Source: Phyllobacterium myrsinacearum | GTDB taxonomy: Bacteria; Pseudomonadota; Alphaproteobacteria; Rhizobiales; Rhizobiaceae | Assembly (NCBI RefSeq): GCF_002980555.1 | Contig: NZ_PVBT01000002.1 | Span: 682,001-746,000 of the forward strand | DNA length: 64,000 nt | Direction of reading: 5' to 3' | In this document: one piece after another, positions 26,323 through 38,859 of the stretch | Layout: every line of letters starts with the position of its first letter | How positions within the stretch are numbered: the stretch's first letter is position 1 | Notes under the pieces: model-generated | Databases searched by the model: none | Told to the model about the DNA's origin: nothing | Seen by the model: the letters and a program-made list of their open reading frames with translations, nothing else | Made by a program: the position numbers and the translations under genes

Positions 26323-28479
26323 CTATCCTGGAGCGCCCGGCGCTGACCAGATTTGGTTGACGCGATTTTCCGATCCCGCACACCCATACGTAGCGACGGC
26401 AGTATTGTTGGCGAACTCCTTCCCACCGCCGTGAATGTCCAAACATCTTTTTGTAGTATCTGGGTTATGCACAGGTGCTCGAGACGGCTCCAACACCTCG
26501 TTGGCAATGGAACCGTTCAAATAGTATGAGAAGTCCTGTATGTCGGTATGATAGTAAATGTTGTCCTCTTCACTAAGCTTACATTCTGCAAGGCCAAGAT
26601 TCTCATCAGCTGCCATGAATAAACATAGATTCGGATGTGCCGCTAGTTTGACGCGGTGGGTGGCAATATCACGCGACCAGATTTGCTGATCGGATCCATT
26701 GCATGCGCTGACCGTAAATTTGGCAGTGGTGATATCAATGGAAGACGCCGTTAGACACAATCCTGGTTTGCCGCCACCGGCCACAGAATAGATCTGGCCG
26801 GTGGGTATGACTTTGACCGCTTTACCATCGCATTTTGCCTCAAGCCGGAGCATGGCGTTACCGTGTGCAGGAATGGGTGCCGTCCACAGCTCATTATTGG
26901 GAAGGGGGCCTTCCGGTTTATTATCCCAGAGATCTTTTGCAGAAACCGTGCAACTGGATCCAGAGAGGAAAAGGCCAATATATTGCAGATTTATCTTCTG
27001 CGGCTGAAGTTCCGTATTGCTTTTATTCAAAATGACAACAGCAAGCTGGTCGTGACTGAGCGGTTTCACGACAACGTCCATCCCCTTGTCTGCTGCGGGA
27101 TTCGTTTGATATGCGATATAGCCGCCGATGCCGAGCTCGTCCTGATCGACAGCGATGATATCCTTGTTTGTCAAAATTTTTAACGAATCCTGAAGGTGCA
27201 CTAGTGTCACGCCAGAGTCATCCCTTCCTTTCTGCTGATAATAATCGGTCAATCGCCGTATATCGGTACTAAGGAGTAGGGGAGCTCCCATGATCGACCA
27301 TAATGCAAACTGGCTCTTTTCCTCATCCGTGTTCATGCCGTTGTCACCAATAAGCAGTTGATCTGGGTCGTTCCAGCTGCCCGGCGCGACATACCGGGAA
27401 AGTGCAGCAGCAATATAGAAGCTGGAGTAGACACCCTTGTCGTTGTCATCCTCTCCAGCGCGGGATGACCAAGGATTGCTGAGCTTCTTGGAGACTGCGT
27501 CATATTTGTAATTCTTAATGTCTCCCCCGACCCGCCATGCCTGACCAAGGGGACGCACCCATTCCATCTTTGTATATTTGTCGCTGGAGTCACTGCTGTT
27601 TGCTGCTGGCGCAGATTCCAGAAAGAGTATTTTTCGCTTGCTGTCCTTTGTAGCAGTCGCCAAAGCCGCCGCCATCGTCTCGAATAGTTGTTTTTTTGAC
27701 GACCTGATTACGGTAGCGGGCCGTTCCTTTTCCGGCCAATAGCCATAATCTTTTGGTTTATCCTTAGACTCGTAATCACAGTTATCGTACTTGAGAAGAT
27801 CAATACCCCACTTGGCAAAAGCGGTCGCGTCCTGCGTTTCACGAGTTGCCGAAGCCGGGAAATATTGACAAGTCCGTAAACCGGAACTGCTGTAGAGGCC
27901 CGCTTTAAGGCCCAAGGCGTGAACATAGCTCACATAGTTTGTTAGATCCGCGTCGAAACCTTTATGGGAGTTGGGGCCGCTAGCAGCATAATTCCAGCTT
28001 TCCGCGCCTTGCAGGGCGCCATTTTTGTCACGTGCTGTATTCATCCAGCAATCATCGGCATTCAGATAATTATACCCTGCATCCAGCAGGCCGGAATCCT
28101 TCATCGCGCGTGCTTGATCCAGCGTGAAGTGCTGGAATGAATATTGATCTCTGCTGCCATCGTCATTCAACGGAGCATTGATGCCATTGATTGTTTCCAG
28201 TTTCGGCCAATTCTTGAACGGATCCTGGGCGTGGCACTCAAAACGGGACCACGTTGTAAAGCCCATCGGTGGCCTTGCGCCGAATTTCTCCACAACAGGC
28301 ATATCCGGCTGCGTCTTCACGGGATCTATCGCTACTGCTGGTTCTATAGTCGCAGGTTCCGGTCGGGCCACATCCGGTGCAAACGTGCTGTCCGATGTCA
28401 CTTGCGGTGAATCATTGTTGCATCCGGATAAACCTGCGCAAAGCAAAAGTGGCAACACGCAAAGCGAAATGTCTTTCAT
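26323..28479 (-). CDS. GH27 alpha-galactosidase-like lipoprotein with ricin-type lectin domain
   Basis: The 718-residue protein has a lipoprotein signal peptide (LPLLLCAGLSGC, lipidated Cys20), a linker rich in Pro and Asp (21-68), a GH27 barrel (about 69-395), a beta-sandwich (about 400-560) and a ricin-type beta-trefoil with CLDIHGGG and QIW motifs (about 575-718). By comparison with human alpha-galactosidase A, Asp232 in LLKYDNC is the nucleophile and Asp320 in WRVGGDI the acid/base. It should release terminal alpha-galactosyl groups outside the cytoplasm. Base composition is clearly more AT-rich than its neighbours, and no sugar genes adjoin it, which suggests acquisition. The start follows GGAAATATA. 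Confidence 0.88.
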   Translation of the reverse strand: MKDISLCVLPLLLCAGLSGCNNDSPQVTSDSTFAPDVARPEPATIEPAVAIDPVKTQPDMPVVEKFGARPPMGFTTWSRFECHAQDPFKNWPKLETINGINAPLNDDGSRDQYSFQHFTLDQARAMKDSGLLDAGYNYLNADDCWMNTARDKNGALQGAESWNYAASGPNSHKGFDADLTNYVSYVHALGLKAGLYSSSGLRTCQYFPASATRETQDATAFAKWGIDLLKYDNCDYESKDKPKDYGYWPEKERPATVIRSSKKQLFETMAAALATATKDSKRKILFLESAPAANSSDSSDKYTKMEWVRPLGQAWRVGGDIKNYKYDAVSKKLSNPWSSRAGEDDNDKGVYSSFYIAAALSRYVAPGSWNDPDQLLIGDNGMNTDEEKSQFALWSIMGAPLLLSTDIRRLTDYYQQKGRDDSGVTLVHLQDSLKILTNKDIIAVDQDELGIGGYIAYQTNPAADKGMDVVVKPLSHDQLAVVILNKSNTELQPQKINLQYIGLFLSGSSCTVSAKDLWDNKPEGPLPNNELWTAPIPAHGNAMLRLEAKCDGKAVKVIPTGQIYSVAGGGKPGLCLTASSIDITTAKFTVSACNGSDQQIWSRDIATHRVKLAAHPNLCLFMAADENLGLAECKLSEEDNIYYHTDIQDFSYYLNGSIANEVLEPSRAPVHNPDTTKRCLDIHGGGKEFANNTAVATYGCAGSENRVNQIWSAPGAPG

Positions 28480-28725
28480 TATATTTCCGTTCTTCAATTG
28501 GATCAGATGCAATAAGCTCGAGTGAAGATCGTTTGGCGCGCGAAAATGAAATCATGAAATCGATAGCAATGGTCGATGGGTGTCGCTAATTTTCAAGAAC
28601 ACAGGAAAACTAGCTCAGAAATGTAATTTTGCAACATATACCAATGTCGTAGAACACGCCGTTCGGGGACGATGGCGAACAGCCGTATAAGACCACAATG
28701 ATCGTGGTGAGAGGGCGTCGTAGAG

Positions 28726-32502
<3,777 letters not shown>

Positions 32503-32547
32503 GACTCAAACGCCTCTTGGCCATCTTGGGATGGGAGACGTAAACTC

Positions 32548-32567
32548 ACATAAAGATATCTTTATGT
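32548..32567. promoter_or_regulatory. Perfect 20-bp palindrome upstream of metH (candidate SahR site)
   Basis: ACATAAAGATATCTTTATGT is an exact palindrome, 46 bases before the metH start. On the minus strand it overlaps a TTGACA -35 (32565-32570). It looks like the operator of ArsR-type regulators of the methionine cycle, known as SahR, which sense S-adenosylhomocysteine. I recall that similarity and did not test it. No ArsR gene is in the window. Confidence 0.55.
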
Positions 32568-32648
32568 CAACAAATCAATTCCATTGACGGCAAATTCTGT
32601 CGCAGCTGCGGCGTCCTGTCCGGCCGCTGCCGTGACGGCCGCAAAACG

Positions 32649-33413
32649 CTATTTTTCTCCCGTTCGTTTCAGAAGATAGGTATCCATGATCCAGCCTTTT
32701 TGCTGCCGCGCGACCATGCGCAGGCGTTCGATCTCATCGACAACATCGCGCAGCCGCCCGGACAGAAGAATTTCGTCCTGCGTGCCGACATAGGCGCCCC
32801 AATAGATATCGACATCTTCCTTGACGGTCTTGAATGCGCCCTCGCCGTCAAGCATCACGACGATGCTTTCCGAATTGTTGGGAAACCCCTCCTCCAGCTT
32901 GCGGCCGGTGGTGATGGTGATCGATTCGCCGATGCGATTGAGGACCACCTTGTGTTTCGCGGTGAGCGCCTGAATGGCGGTGATGCCCGGTATCACGTCA
33001 TATTCCAGCTCGAAGCCACCCTTGGCATTAAGGCGATCGAGAATCCGCAGCGTGCTGTCATAAAGCGAGGGGTCGCCCCAGACGAGAAACGCCCCGCACT
33101 CGTCGTCACCAAGCTCCTCGAGCAGCAGATGCTCATAGGCCGCTTCGACCCTGTCGTGCCATTCCTCGACACTGGCGCGGTAGGTTGAAGAGGGCTTGTG
33201 ACGGACGGGCGTTTCAAAATCGACCATGCGGTAGTCGTGGCCGGTGATGAAGCGCTCGCAGATTTCGCGGCGGATGCGCGCAAGCTGTTCCTTCTCGGCA
33301 CCCTTGTCGGGGATGAAGAAGACATCGACCTGATTGAGCGCGTTCACCGCCTGAATGGTGACGTAATCGGGGTTTCCAGCCCCGATGCCGATGATGAGAA
33401 CCTTGCGTTTCAT
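32649..33413 (-). CDS. cobF: Precorrin-6A synthase (deacetylating)
   Basis: CobF methylates C-1 of precorrin-5 and removes the acetyl group in the aerobic cobalamin pathway. The 254-residue protein is a tetrapyrrole methylase with the SAM-site start [20 protein letters not shown], then FLVWGDPSLYDSTLRI and DVIPGITAIQALTAKH. It is the last gene of the apparent nrdA-nrdB-orf-cobF operon: its ATG overlaps the small upstream ORF by four bases. No other cobalamin synthesis genes are in the window, so it is separated from the main cob cluster. Through the operon it would come under the cobalamin riboswitch at 37817-38002. Confidence 0.95.
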   Translation of the reverse strand: MKRKVLIIGIGAGNPDYVTIQAVNALNQVDVFFIPDKGAEKEQLARIRREICERFITGHDYRMVDFETPVRHKPSSTYRASVEEWHDRVEAAYEHLLLEELGDDECGAFLVWGDPSLYDSTLRILDRLNAKGGFELEYDVIPGITAIQALTAKHKVVLNRIGESITITTGRKLEEGFPNNSESIVVMLDGEGAFKTVKEDVDIYWGAYVGTQDEILLSGRLRDVVDEIERLRMVARQQKGWIMDTYLLKRTGEK

Positions 33414-33634
33414 TGTGCCGTCCGCACACTCTGCGGCCGTATCGCTGCTCTCTTCTCGCTGATCAGGGCGCAGAAGAGATCATGCAGCCGTTTGGCGCCC
33501 GGATGGCTTGCATAGCGGCGCAGCCGTGCCACTTCGGCACTGGCCGCAGCGACGAGATCGCCATTCCTGGGTTGCCGCATCAGCCAGGCAACGAATACAT
33601 CCTCGGGAGCAGGCATCCTGTTGATCAATCCCAT
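33410..33634 (-). CDS. Small hypothetical protein between nrdB and cobF
   Basis: This 74-residue product starts [20 protein letters not shown] and is predicted helical, basic at its C-terminus, with no signal peptide or membrane segment. It overlaps nrdB by ten bases and cobF by four, so translation of all three is coupled. I do not recognise a family. The tight double overlap is the main evidence that it is a real gene. It could serve either reductase assembly or corrin synthesis; nothing in the sequence decides between them. Confidence 0.7.
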   Translation of the reverse strand: MGLINRMPAPEDVFVAWLMRQPRNGDLVAAASAEVARLRRYASHPGAKRLHDLFCALISEKRAAIRPQSVRTAQ

Positions 33635-34764
33635 GCCAGCGCTCCGCCGTTCTGATATTCGATGACGCGGGTTTCGAAAAAATTCTTTTCCTTCTTCAGG
33701 TCCATCGCTTCCGACATCCACGGGAACGGATTGTCGGTATCGGGGAAGACCTGGGCAAGGCCGAGCTGGGCGCAGCGGCGGTTGGCGATGAAGTGCATAT
33801 AGCTTTCGCACAGGGCCGCGTTCAATCCGAGGAAACCGCGCGGCATCGTATCGCGGCCATAGGACGCCTCGAGTTCCGCCGCATCCCTGATCATCCCGCG
33901 CAGTTCTTCGGTAAAGGCTTTCGTCCACAGATGCGGGTTCTCGTGACGGATCTGGTTGATCACGTCGATACCGAAATTCATGTGAATGCTCTCGTCGCGC
34001 AGGATGTACTGATATTGCTCGGCAATGCCGACCATCTTGTTGCGGCGGCCGAGCGACAGGATCTGGGCAAAGCCGGTATAGAACCACATGCCCTCGAAAA
34101 TGACATAGAAGGCGACGAGATCGCGCAGGAAAGCCTGGTCCATCTCCGGTGTGCCGGTCTTGAAATCGGGGTTGTCGAGATTTTGCGTGTGCTTGAGTGC
34201 CCATGCCGCCTTGTCGGTGATCGACGGCACTTCGCGGTACATGTTGAAGAGTTCGCCCTCGTCCAGCCCAAGGCTTTCGACAATATACTGGAACGTGTGG
34301 GTATGAACGGCTTCCTCGAAGGCCTGACGCAAGAGATACTGGCGGCATTCCGGATTGGTCAGGTGCCGGTAGATGGCGAGCACGATGTTGTTGGCGACCA
34401 GTGACTCGGATGCCGCGAAGAAACCGAGATTGCGCTTGATCATGCGCCGTTCGTCGTCGGTCAGCCCGTCCCTGGATTTCCACAGGGCAATATCCGCCTG
34501 CATCGACACCTCTGTCGGCATCCAGTGATTGTTGCAGCCATTGAGATATTTTTCCCAAGCCCAGTGATATTTGAGCGGCAGCAACTGATTGACGTCGGCA
34601 CGTGAATTGATCATCGCCTTGTCATCGACGCGCACACGGCCGCCGCCGCGCACGATATCGCCAAGGCCTGTCGCATCGGCGGCGGGTGCCTGATCCGGTG
34701 CGAGGGCGGGATGGATGGCGCGCGCCGCATTGGCGGCAGCTTCGGTGTTGGTCCAGTCAAGCAT
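33625..34764 (-). CDS. nrdB: Class Ic ribonucleotide reductase small subunit (R2)
   Basis: This is the metal-cofactor subunit that starts radical chemistry for ribonucleotide reduction. The six ligands can be placed at Glu120, Glu151, His154, Glu224, Glu258 and His261 in 379 residues. The residue four after His154, where a radical Tyr normally sits, is Phe158 ([10 protein letters not shown]), as in Chlamydia trachomatis R2, and the first ligand is Glu instead of Asp. Both mark subclass Ic, which uses an Mn/Fe cofactor in place of a Tyr radical. The start at 34764 is 52 bases after nrdA; its 3' end overlaps a small ORF. Confidence 0.95.
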   Translation of the reverse strand: MLDWTNTEAAANAARAIHPALAPDQAPAADATGLGDIVRGGGRVRVDDKAMINSRADVNQLLPLKYHWAWEKYLNGCNNHWMPTEVSMQADIALWKSRDGLTDDERRMIKRNLGFFAASESLVANNIVLAIYRHLTNPECRQYLLRQAFEEAVHTHTFQYIVESLGLDEGELFNMYREVPSITDKAAWALKHTQNLDNPDFKTGTPEMDQAFLRDLVAFYVIFEGMWFYTGFAQILSLGRRNKMVGIAEQYQYILRDESIHMNFGIDVINQIRHENPHLWTKAFTEELRGMIRDAAELEASYGRDTMPRGFLGLNAALCESYMHFIANRRCAQLGLAQVFPDTDNPFPWMSEAMDLKKEKNFFETRVIEYQNGGALAWD

Positions 34765-34816
34765 GGTCTTTTCCTTCAATTCATTGCAAAGCGTGGGGGC
34801 AGGCGTGGTTGCGCGC

Positions 34817-37696
34817 TTACTGGCAGGCTTCGCAGTCCGGATCGTTGATCGAGCAGGCATTGCCGGCCGGCTCCGACAGGATGATCGGTTCGGCAACCGG
34901 CTTGGCGGCGACGGCATTGAGCTTGCCGTCCGTGCCTTTCAGCGTGGACTTTTCCACGTGCGAGGCCGAGCGCGAGCGCAGGTAATAGGTCGTCTTCAGG
35001 CCGCTGTTCCAGGCGAGGCGATAGAGCTCATCGAGCTTCTTGCCGCTCGGGTTGGCAATATAGAGATTGAGCGACTGGGCCTGATCGATCCATTTCTGCC
35101 GGCGCGAAGCCGCTGCAATCAGCCATGCGCTGTCGATTTCGAATGCCGTGGCATAGAGGGCTTTGAGGTCGGCGGGAATACGGCCGATTTCACCCACCGA
35201 GCCATCGAAATATTTCAGGTCCGAAATCATCACTTCGTCCCACAGCCCGCGCTGCTTCAGGTCATGCACCAGCGCGGCATTCACGACGGTGAAGTCGCCC
35301 GACATGTTGGATTTGACGAAGAGGTTCTGATAGGCGGGCTCGATAGACTGGGCGACGCCGCAAATGTTGGAAATCGTTGCGGTGGGGGCAATCGCCATGG
35401 TGTTGGAATTGCGCATTCCGGTTATCGTCACCCGCTTGCGCAGGGCTTCCCAGTCAAGGGTGGTGCTGCGGTCCATCGAAAGACTGGCGCCGGCCGCCGT
35501 GCGGGCCTGATCGAGCAGTTCGATGGAATCGATGGGGAGAATGCCCTTCGACCAGAGCGAGCCGTTGAAGCTTGGATAGCTGCCGCGTTCGCTGGCGAGG
35601 TCAACCGATGCCGAAATGGCATGGTAGGAAATGGCTTCCATGCTGAGATCGGCAAAAGCCACGGCCTCATCGGACGCGTAGGGAATGCGCAGAGCCTGCA
35701 ATGCATCCTGGAACCCCATCAGCCCGAGGCCGACCGGACGGTGACGCAGGTTGGAAGAGCGCGCTTCGGGGATGGTGTAGAAGTTGATGTCGATGACATT
35801 GTCGAGCATGCGCATGGCCGTCGCCACAGTGCGGCCGAGACGCTCAAGGTCGAGGCCCTCGGCTGCAATGTGATTGGCAAGATTGATCGAGCCAAGATTG
35901 CACACCGCAACTTCATCCTTCGATGTGTTGAGGGTAATCTCGGTGCACAGGTTCGAGGAATGCACGACGCCGGCGTGACCCTGCGGCGAGCGGATATTGC
36001 AGGGGTCCTTGAATGTGACCCAGGGATGGCCGGTCTCGAACAGCATGGTGAGAATCCGGCGCCAGAGGTCCAGGGCGCGAACGGTGCGGAAGACGCGGAT
36101 TTCACCACGCGCAGCCTTGGCTTCATAAGCCTCGTAGGCGGATTTGAATGCTGCGCCATAGAGGTCGTGCAGATCCGGCGTCTCGTCGGGTGAGAACAGG
36201 GTCCATGGCTCGTCCTTTTCCACGCGGCTCATGAACAGATCGGGCACCCAGTTGGCCGTGTTCATGTCATGGGTGCGGCGGCGGTCGTCACCGGTATTCT
36301 TGCGCAGATCAAGGAATTCCTCGATGTCGACATGCCAGGTCTCGAGATAGGCGCAGACCGCGCCTTTGCGCTTGCCGCCCTGGTTGACCGCGATGGCCGT
36401 ATCATTGGCCACTTTCAGAAACGGTACGACACCCTGGCTTTCGCCGTTGGTTCCCTTGATATGGGCGCCAAGACCGCGCACCGGCGTCCAGTCATTGCCG
36501 AGGCCGCCGGAATATTTCGCCAGGAGCGCATTGTCCTTCACCGCCTTGAAGATGCCGTCGAGATCGTCGGCAACGGTGGTCAGGAAGCAGGACGACAGCT
36601 GCGGCCGCAATGTGCCGGAATTGAACAGCGTCGGGGTGGATGCCATGAAATCAAAGGATGACAGAAGGTTGTAGAATTCGATGGCGCGCGCTTCCCGGTC
36701 GATCTCGCGGGTGGCAAGGCCCATAGCGACGCGCATCAGGAAAGCCTGCGGCAGCTCGAAGCGGATGCCGCGCGTCTGCTGGAGATAGCGGTCATACAGC
36801 GTCTGCAGGCCGAGATACTGGAACTGCAGGTCGCGTTCCGGCTTCAGGGCAGCTGCGATTTTACGCAGGTCGAAGCGGGCGAGTTCCGGATCGAGCAGTT
36901 CGGCTTCAATACCAGCCTTCACATAGGCCGGGAAGTAATCGGCATAGCGTTCCGCCATTTCATGCTGGGTTGCCTGTTCGGGGCGGCCGAAGACAAAGCT
37001 CAAGGCTTCGCGGCGCAGCTTGTCGAGAAGCAGCCGCGCGGTGACAAAGGCGTAGTTCGGTTCGGTTTCAACCAGCGTGCGCGCCGCCAGAATGGGTGCA
37101 AGCGATAACTCGTCAAGGGTAATGCCATCGTAGAGATTGCGCTGGGTTTCGCTGAGGATTGGCGCGGCGCTGACCCCCTCAAGTCCTTCGCAGGCTTCAT
37201 CGATGATGCGGGCAAGACGCACCGTATCGAGCGGTGCCCTGGTGCCACCCGGCAGGGTCACGCTCAGCGACGGGCCGGTTTCAGCCACCGGTTCAACCAG
37301 CTTCGCCCGTTCTCGCGCGCGTTCTTCCCGGTAGAGAACATAGGCGCGCGCAACCTTGTGGTTTTCGCCGCGCATGAGGGCAAGTTCAACCTGGTCCTGC
37401 ACGTCTTCAATGTGAAACAGACGCCCTTCGCTGCTGCGGCGCTTCAACGTTGTCACGATGTCGGTGGTCAGGCCTTCGACGACATCATGCACGCGGCGTG
37501 AACCGGCGGCGACATTGCCTTCAACGGCGAGGAAGGCTTTGGTCAGGGCAACGGTGATTTTCAACGGGTCGAAGAGGGTAACCGAACCATTGCGGCGAAT
37601 GACGCGATAGCCGGGCTCGGCGGACGTAGATTGTGTTTCGCCGTGACGAATGGGTGCAAGTCCATCGGTGCGAGTGGTTTCAAGAGAAAGAGACAT
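34817..37696 (-). CDS. nrdA: Class I ribonucleotide reductase large subunit (R1) with ATP-cone region
   Basis: The 959-residue catalytic subunit reduces ribonucleotides to deoxyribonucleotides with NrdB. An ATP-cone begins near residue 30 ([18 protein letters not shown]), and a second cone-like segment spans about 145-240 ([19 protein letters not shown]). Catalytic parts include the SSCFLTT and [11 protein letters not shown] cysteine segments, [11 protein letters not shown], and a C-terminal Cys-x6-Cys-x2-Cys tail for re-reduction. The start is ATG 37696; its only ribosome site, GGGG, lies in the arm of a hairpin at 37706-37720. A cobalamin riboswitch precedes the gene. Confidence 0.95.
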   Translation of the reverse strand: MSLSLETTRTDGLAPIRHGETQSTSAEPGYRVIRRNGSVTLFDPLKITVALTKAFLAVEGNVAAGSRRVHDVVEGLTTDIVTTLKRRSSEGRLFHIEDVQDQVELALMRGENHKVARAYVLYREERARERAKLVEPVAETGPSLSVTLPGGTRAPLDTVRLARIIDEACEGLEGVSAAPILSETQRNLYDGITLDELSLAPILAARTLVETEPNYAFVTARLLLDKLRREALSFVFGRPEQATQHEMAERYADYFPAYVKAGIEAELLDPELARFDLRKIAAALKPERDLQFQYLGLQTLYDRYLQQTRGIRFELPQAFLMRVAMGLATREIDREARAIEFYNLLSSFDFMASTPTLFNSGTLRPQLSSCFLTTVADDLDGIFKAVKDNALLAKYSGGLGNDWTPVRGLGAHIKGTNGESQGVVPFLKVANDTAIAVNQGGKRKGAVCAYLETWHVDIEEFLDLRKNTGDDRRRTHDMNTANWVPDLFMSRVEKDEPWTLFSPDETPDLHDLYGAAFKSAYEAYEAKAARGEIRVFRTVRALDLWRRILTMLFETGHPWVTFKDPCNIRSPQGHAGVVHSSNLCTEITLNTSKDEVAVCNLGSINLANHIAAEGLDLERLGRTVATAMRMLDNVIDINFYTIPEARSSNLRHRPVGLGLMGFQDALQALRIPYASDEAVAFADLSMEAISYHAISASVDLASERGSYPSFNGSLWSKGILPIDSIELLDQARTAAGASLSMDRSTTLDWEALRKRVTITGMRNSNTMAIAPTATISNICGVAQSIEPAYQNLFVKSNMSGDFTVVNAALVHDLKQRGLWDEVMISDLKYFDGSVGEIGRIPADLKALYATAFEIDSAWLIAAASRRQKWIDQAQSLNLYIANPSGKKLDELYRLAWNSGLKTTYYLRSRSASHVEKSTLKGTDGKLNAVAAKPVAEPIILSEPAGNACSINDPDCEACQ

Positions 37697-37705
37697 GTGC
37701 TTATA

Positions 37706-37720
37706 CCCCAAATGTTGGGG
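37706..37720 (-). promoter_or_regulatory. Hairpin holding the nrdA ribosome-binding site
   Basis: On the minus strand CCCCAA-cat-TTGGGG forms a stem-loop ending nine bases before the nrdA ATG. The GGGG of its 3' arm is the only Shine-Dalgarno-like sequence there. It may be the output element of the upstream riboswitch, acting on translation. No U-run follows, so it is not a terminator. Confidence 0.45.
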
Positions 37721-37816
37721 GCAAAGGTCGAGCGCACGCGTGCAAGAATCCGGTCAGCTTGCGGCCGACCATTGCAAGCGACACACCGGGACACCCCGCC
37801 CGTGGACGTTCATCAT

Positions 37817-38002
37817 GTCATGGCAGGTCTCCTGGCTCACAGGTCGGCGCTGGTGTCGGCCTTCCCGAAGCGGGGCTCCAGTGGCATTGTCGACAACAAC
37901 TCGCTGTTTACAGTTGCGGGGGCAGCGCCGGCATCAATGTCCAGGACATCTCACCGGCTTCCCTCTTAGCTCCCGGTCTTGCGACTCGGGGAGAACCATA
38001 AC
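37817..38002 (-). ncRNA. Adenosylcobalamin (B12) riboswitch upstream of nrdA
   Basis: Read on the minus strand, this region holds the conserved elements of cobalamin riboswitches in the right order: GGGAAGCCGGTGAGA, GCTGCCCCCGCAACTGTA, the B12 box GCCACTGG (core at 37879-37885), TTCGGGAAGGC, and GTGAGCCAGGAGACCTGCC. The ends pair as a P1 stem, GTTATGG (38002-37996) with CCATGAC (37823-37817). It begins just below a promoter and ends 120 bases before nrdA. High cobalamin should reduce expression of the nrdA-nrdB-orf-cobF unit. A SD-sequestering hairpin downstream suggests control of translation. Confidence 0.95.
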
Positions 38003-38048
38003 ATCTATATTTAGTATCAAATTGCCATCTACAGTCAATAGGTAGATA
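38002..38048 (-). promoter_or_regulatory. nrdA promoter with two NrdR-box-like elements
   Basis: On the minus strand TTGACT (38033-38038), a 16-base spacer and TACTAA (38011-38016) form a plausible promoter whose start point would fall at the riboswitch's first bases. Two 16-mers, at 38033-38048 and 38002-38017, resemble the NrdR box (consensus ACACWATATATWGTGT, 9 and 11 matches) and lie 31 bp apart, the three-turn spacing usual for NrdR. The promoter is fairly clear; the boxes are tentative. Confidence 0.4.
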
Positions 38049-38065
38049 GCGACATCTTCGCTTGC

Positions 38066-38857
38066 TCAGAACGTTGCGGATTGCGGCAACACGAACGGCA
38101 CGGATTTTCCGGGCAGACCGCCGACCTTGAGCGCACATTCATAAACACGCAGAATGCGGTCATCCGTCAAGACCTCCATGGGCGTACCCACAGAATCGGC
38201 CCTTCCCTTGTGCATAACCACGACGCGGTCGGCAAACATGGAGGTCAGGTTGAGATCGTGCAGGATCGCGATAACCCCGCCACCGCGATCGGCGAAGTCG
38301 CGGGCAATCTGCATGATGATCAACTGATGCTTGATATCGAGGCTCGACACCGGCTCATCGAGAAAAAGAAAGCGGGGCTGGCCGTCCAGCACCGGCTGCC
38401 AGACCTGGCAGAGGACGCGCGCCAGTTGCACCCGCTGCTGCTCGCCGCCGGAAAGTTCCTGATAGAACCGCCCGCCAAAACCCGCGAGGTCGACCCGTTC
38501 GAGCGCTTCGTCCGGCAACGTTTCCACGTTGTGCCGCGCGGCGCCGGAGCGGCCGCTGGTCATGCCCAGCTTGACAATCTCGCGCACGGTAAACGGAAAG
38601 GACAGCGAGGTGGATTGCGGCAGGATCGCCCGCATGCTTGCCATCTGCCAGAGCTTCAGCCGGTTGATCGGCACACCGTTGATGCTGATGACACCCTCAT
38701 GCGGCAGGTCGCCGGAGAGTGCGCGCATCAGCGTTGTCTTGCCTGATCCGTTGGGGCCGACGATGACGCAGAATGCGCCCGCCTCCGCATCGAAGGATAC
38801 ATGCTCGACAATCCTGCTTCGACCGAGAGAGACAGAGACATTGGAAACACGGATCAT
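38066..38857 (-). CDS. hmuV: Hemin ABC importer ATPase
   Basis: The 263-residue protein has Walker A VGPNGSGKTTL, signature LSGGEQQRVQLARVL, Walker B FLFLDEPVSSLD and switch ILHDLN, the pattern of FecE/BtuD-type ATPases. It energises heme uptake with HmuU. Its ATG is two bases after the hmuU stop. It is the last gene of hmuPSTUV and ends 64 bases before the first base of the downstream riboswitch. A BtuD role was considered because of that neighbour, but the linked hmuS and hemP genes settle on heme. Confidence 0.94.
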   Translation of the reverse strand: MIRVSNVSVSLGRSRIVEHVSFDAEAGAFCVIVGPNGSGKTTLMRALSGDLPHEGVISINGVPINRLKLWQMASMRAILPQSTSLSFPFTVREIVKLGMTSGRSGAARHNVETLPDEALERVDLAGFGGRFYQELSGGEQQRVQLARVLCQVWQPVLDGQPRFLFLDEPVSSLDIKHQLIIMQIARDFADRGGGVIAILHDLNLTSMFADRVVVMHKGRADSVGTPMEVLTDDRILRVYECALKVGGLPGKSVPFVLPQSATF

Positions 38858-38859
38858 GA

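Noticed and set aside
32503-32648. A SAM-II riboswitch before metH
   Set aside because: The leader after the palindrome is only about 45 bases and lacks the conserved SAM-II pseudoknot sequences; a DNA operator explains the palindrome better.
37631-38045. Three overlapping plus-strand frames of 112-131 codons
   Set aside because: They lie over the riboswitch and the nrdA start on the other strand and have Arg/Ser-rich, family-less products.
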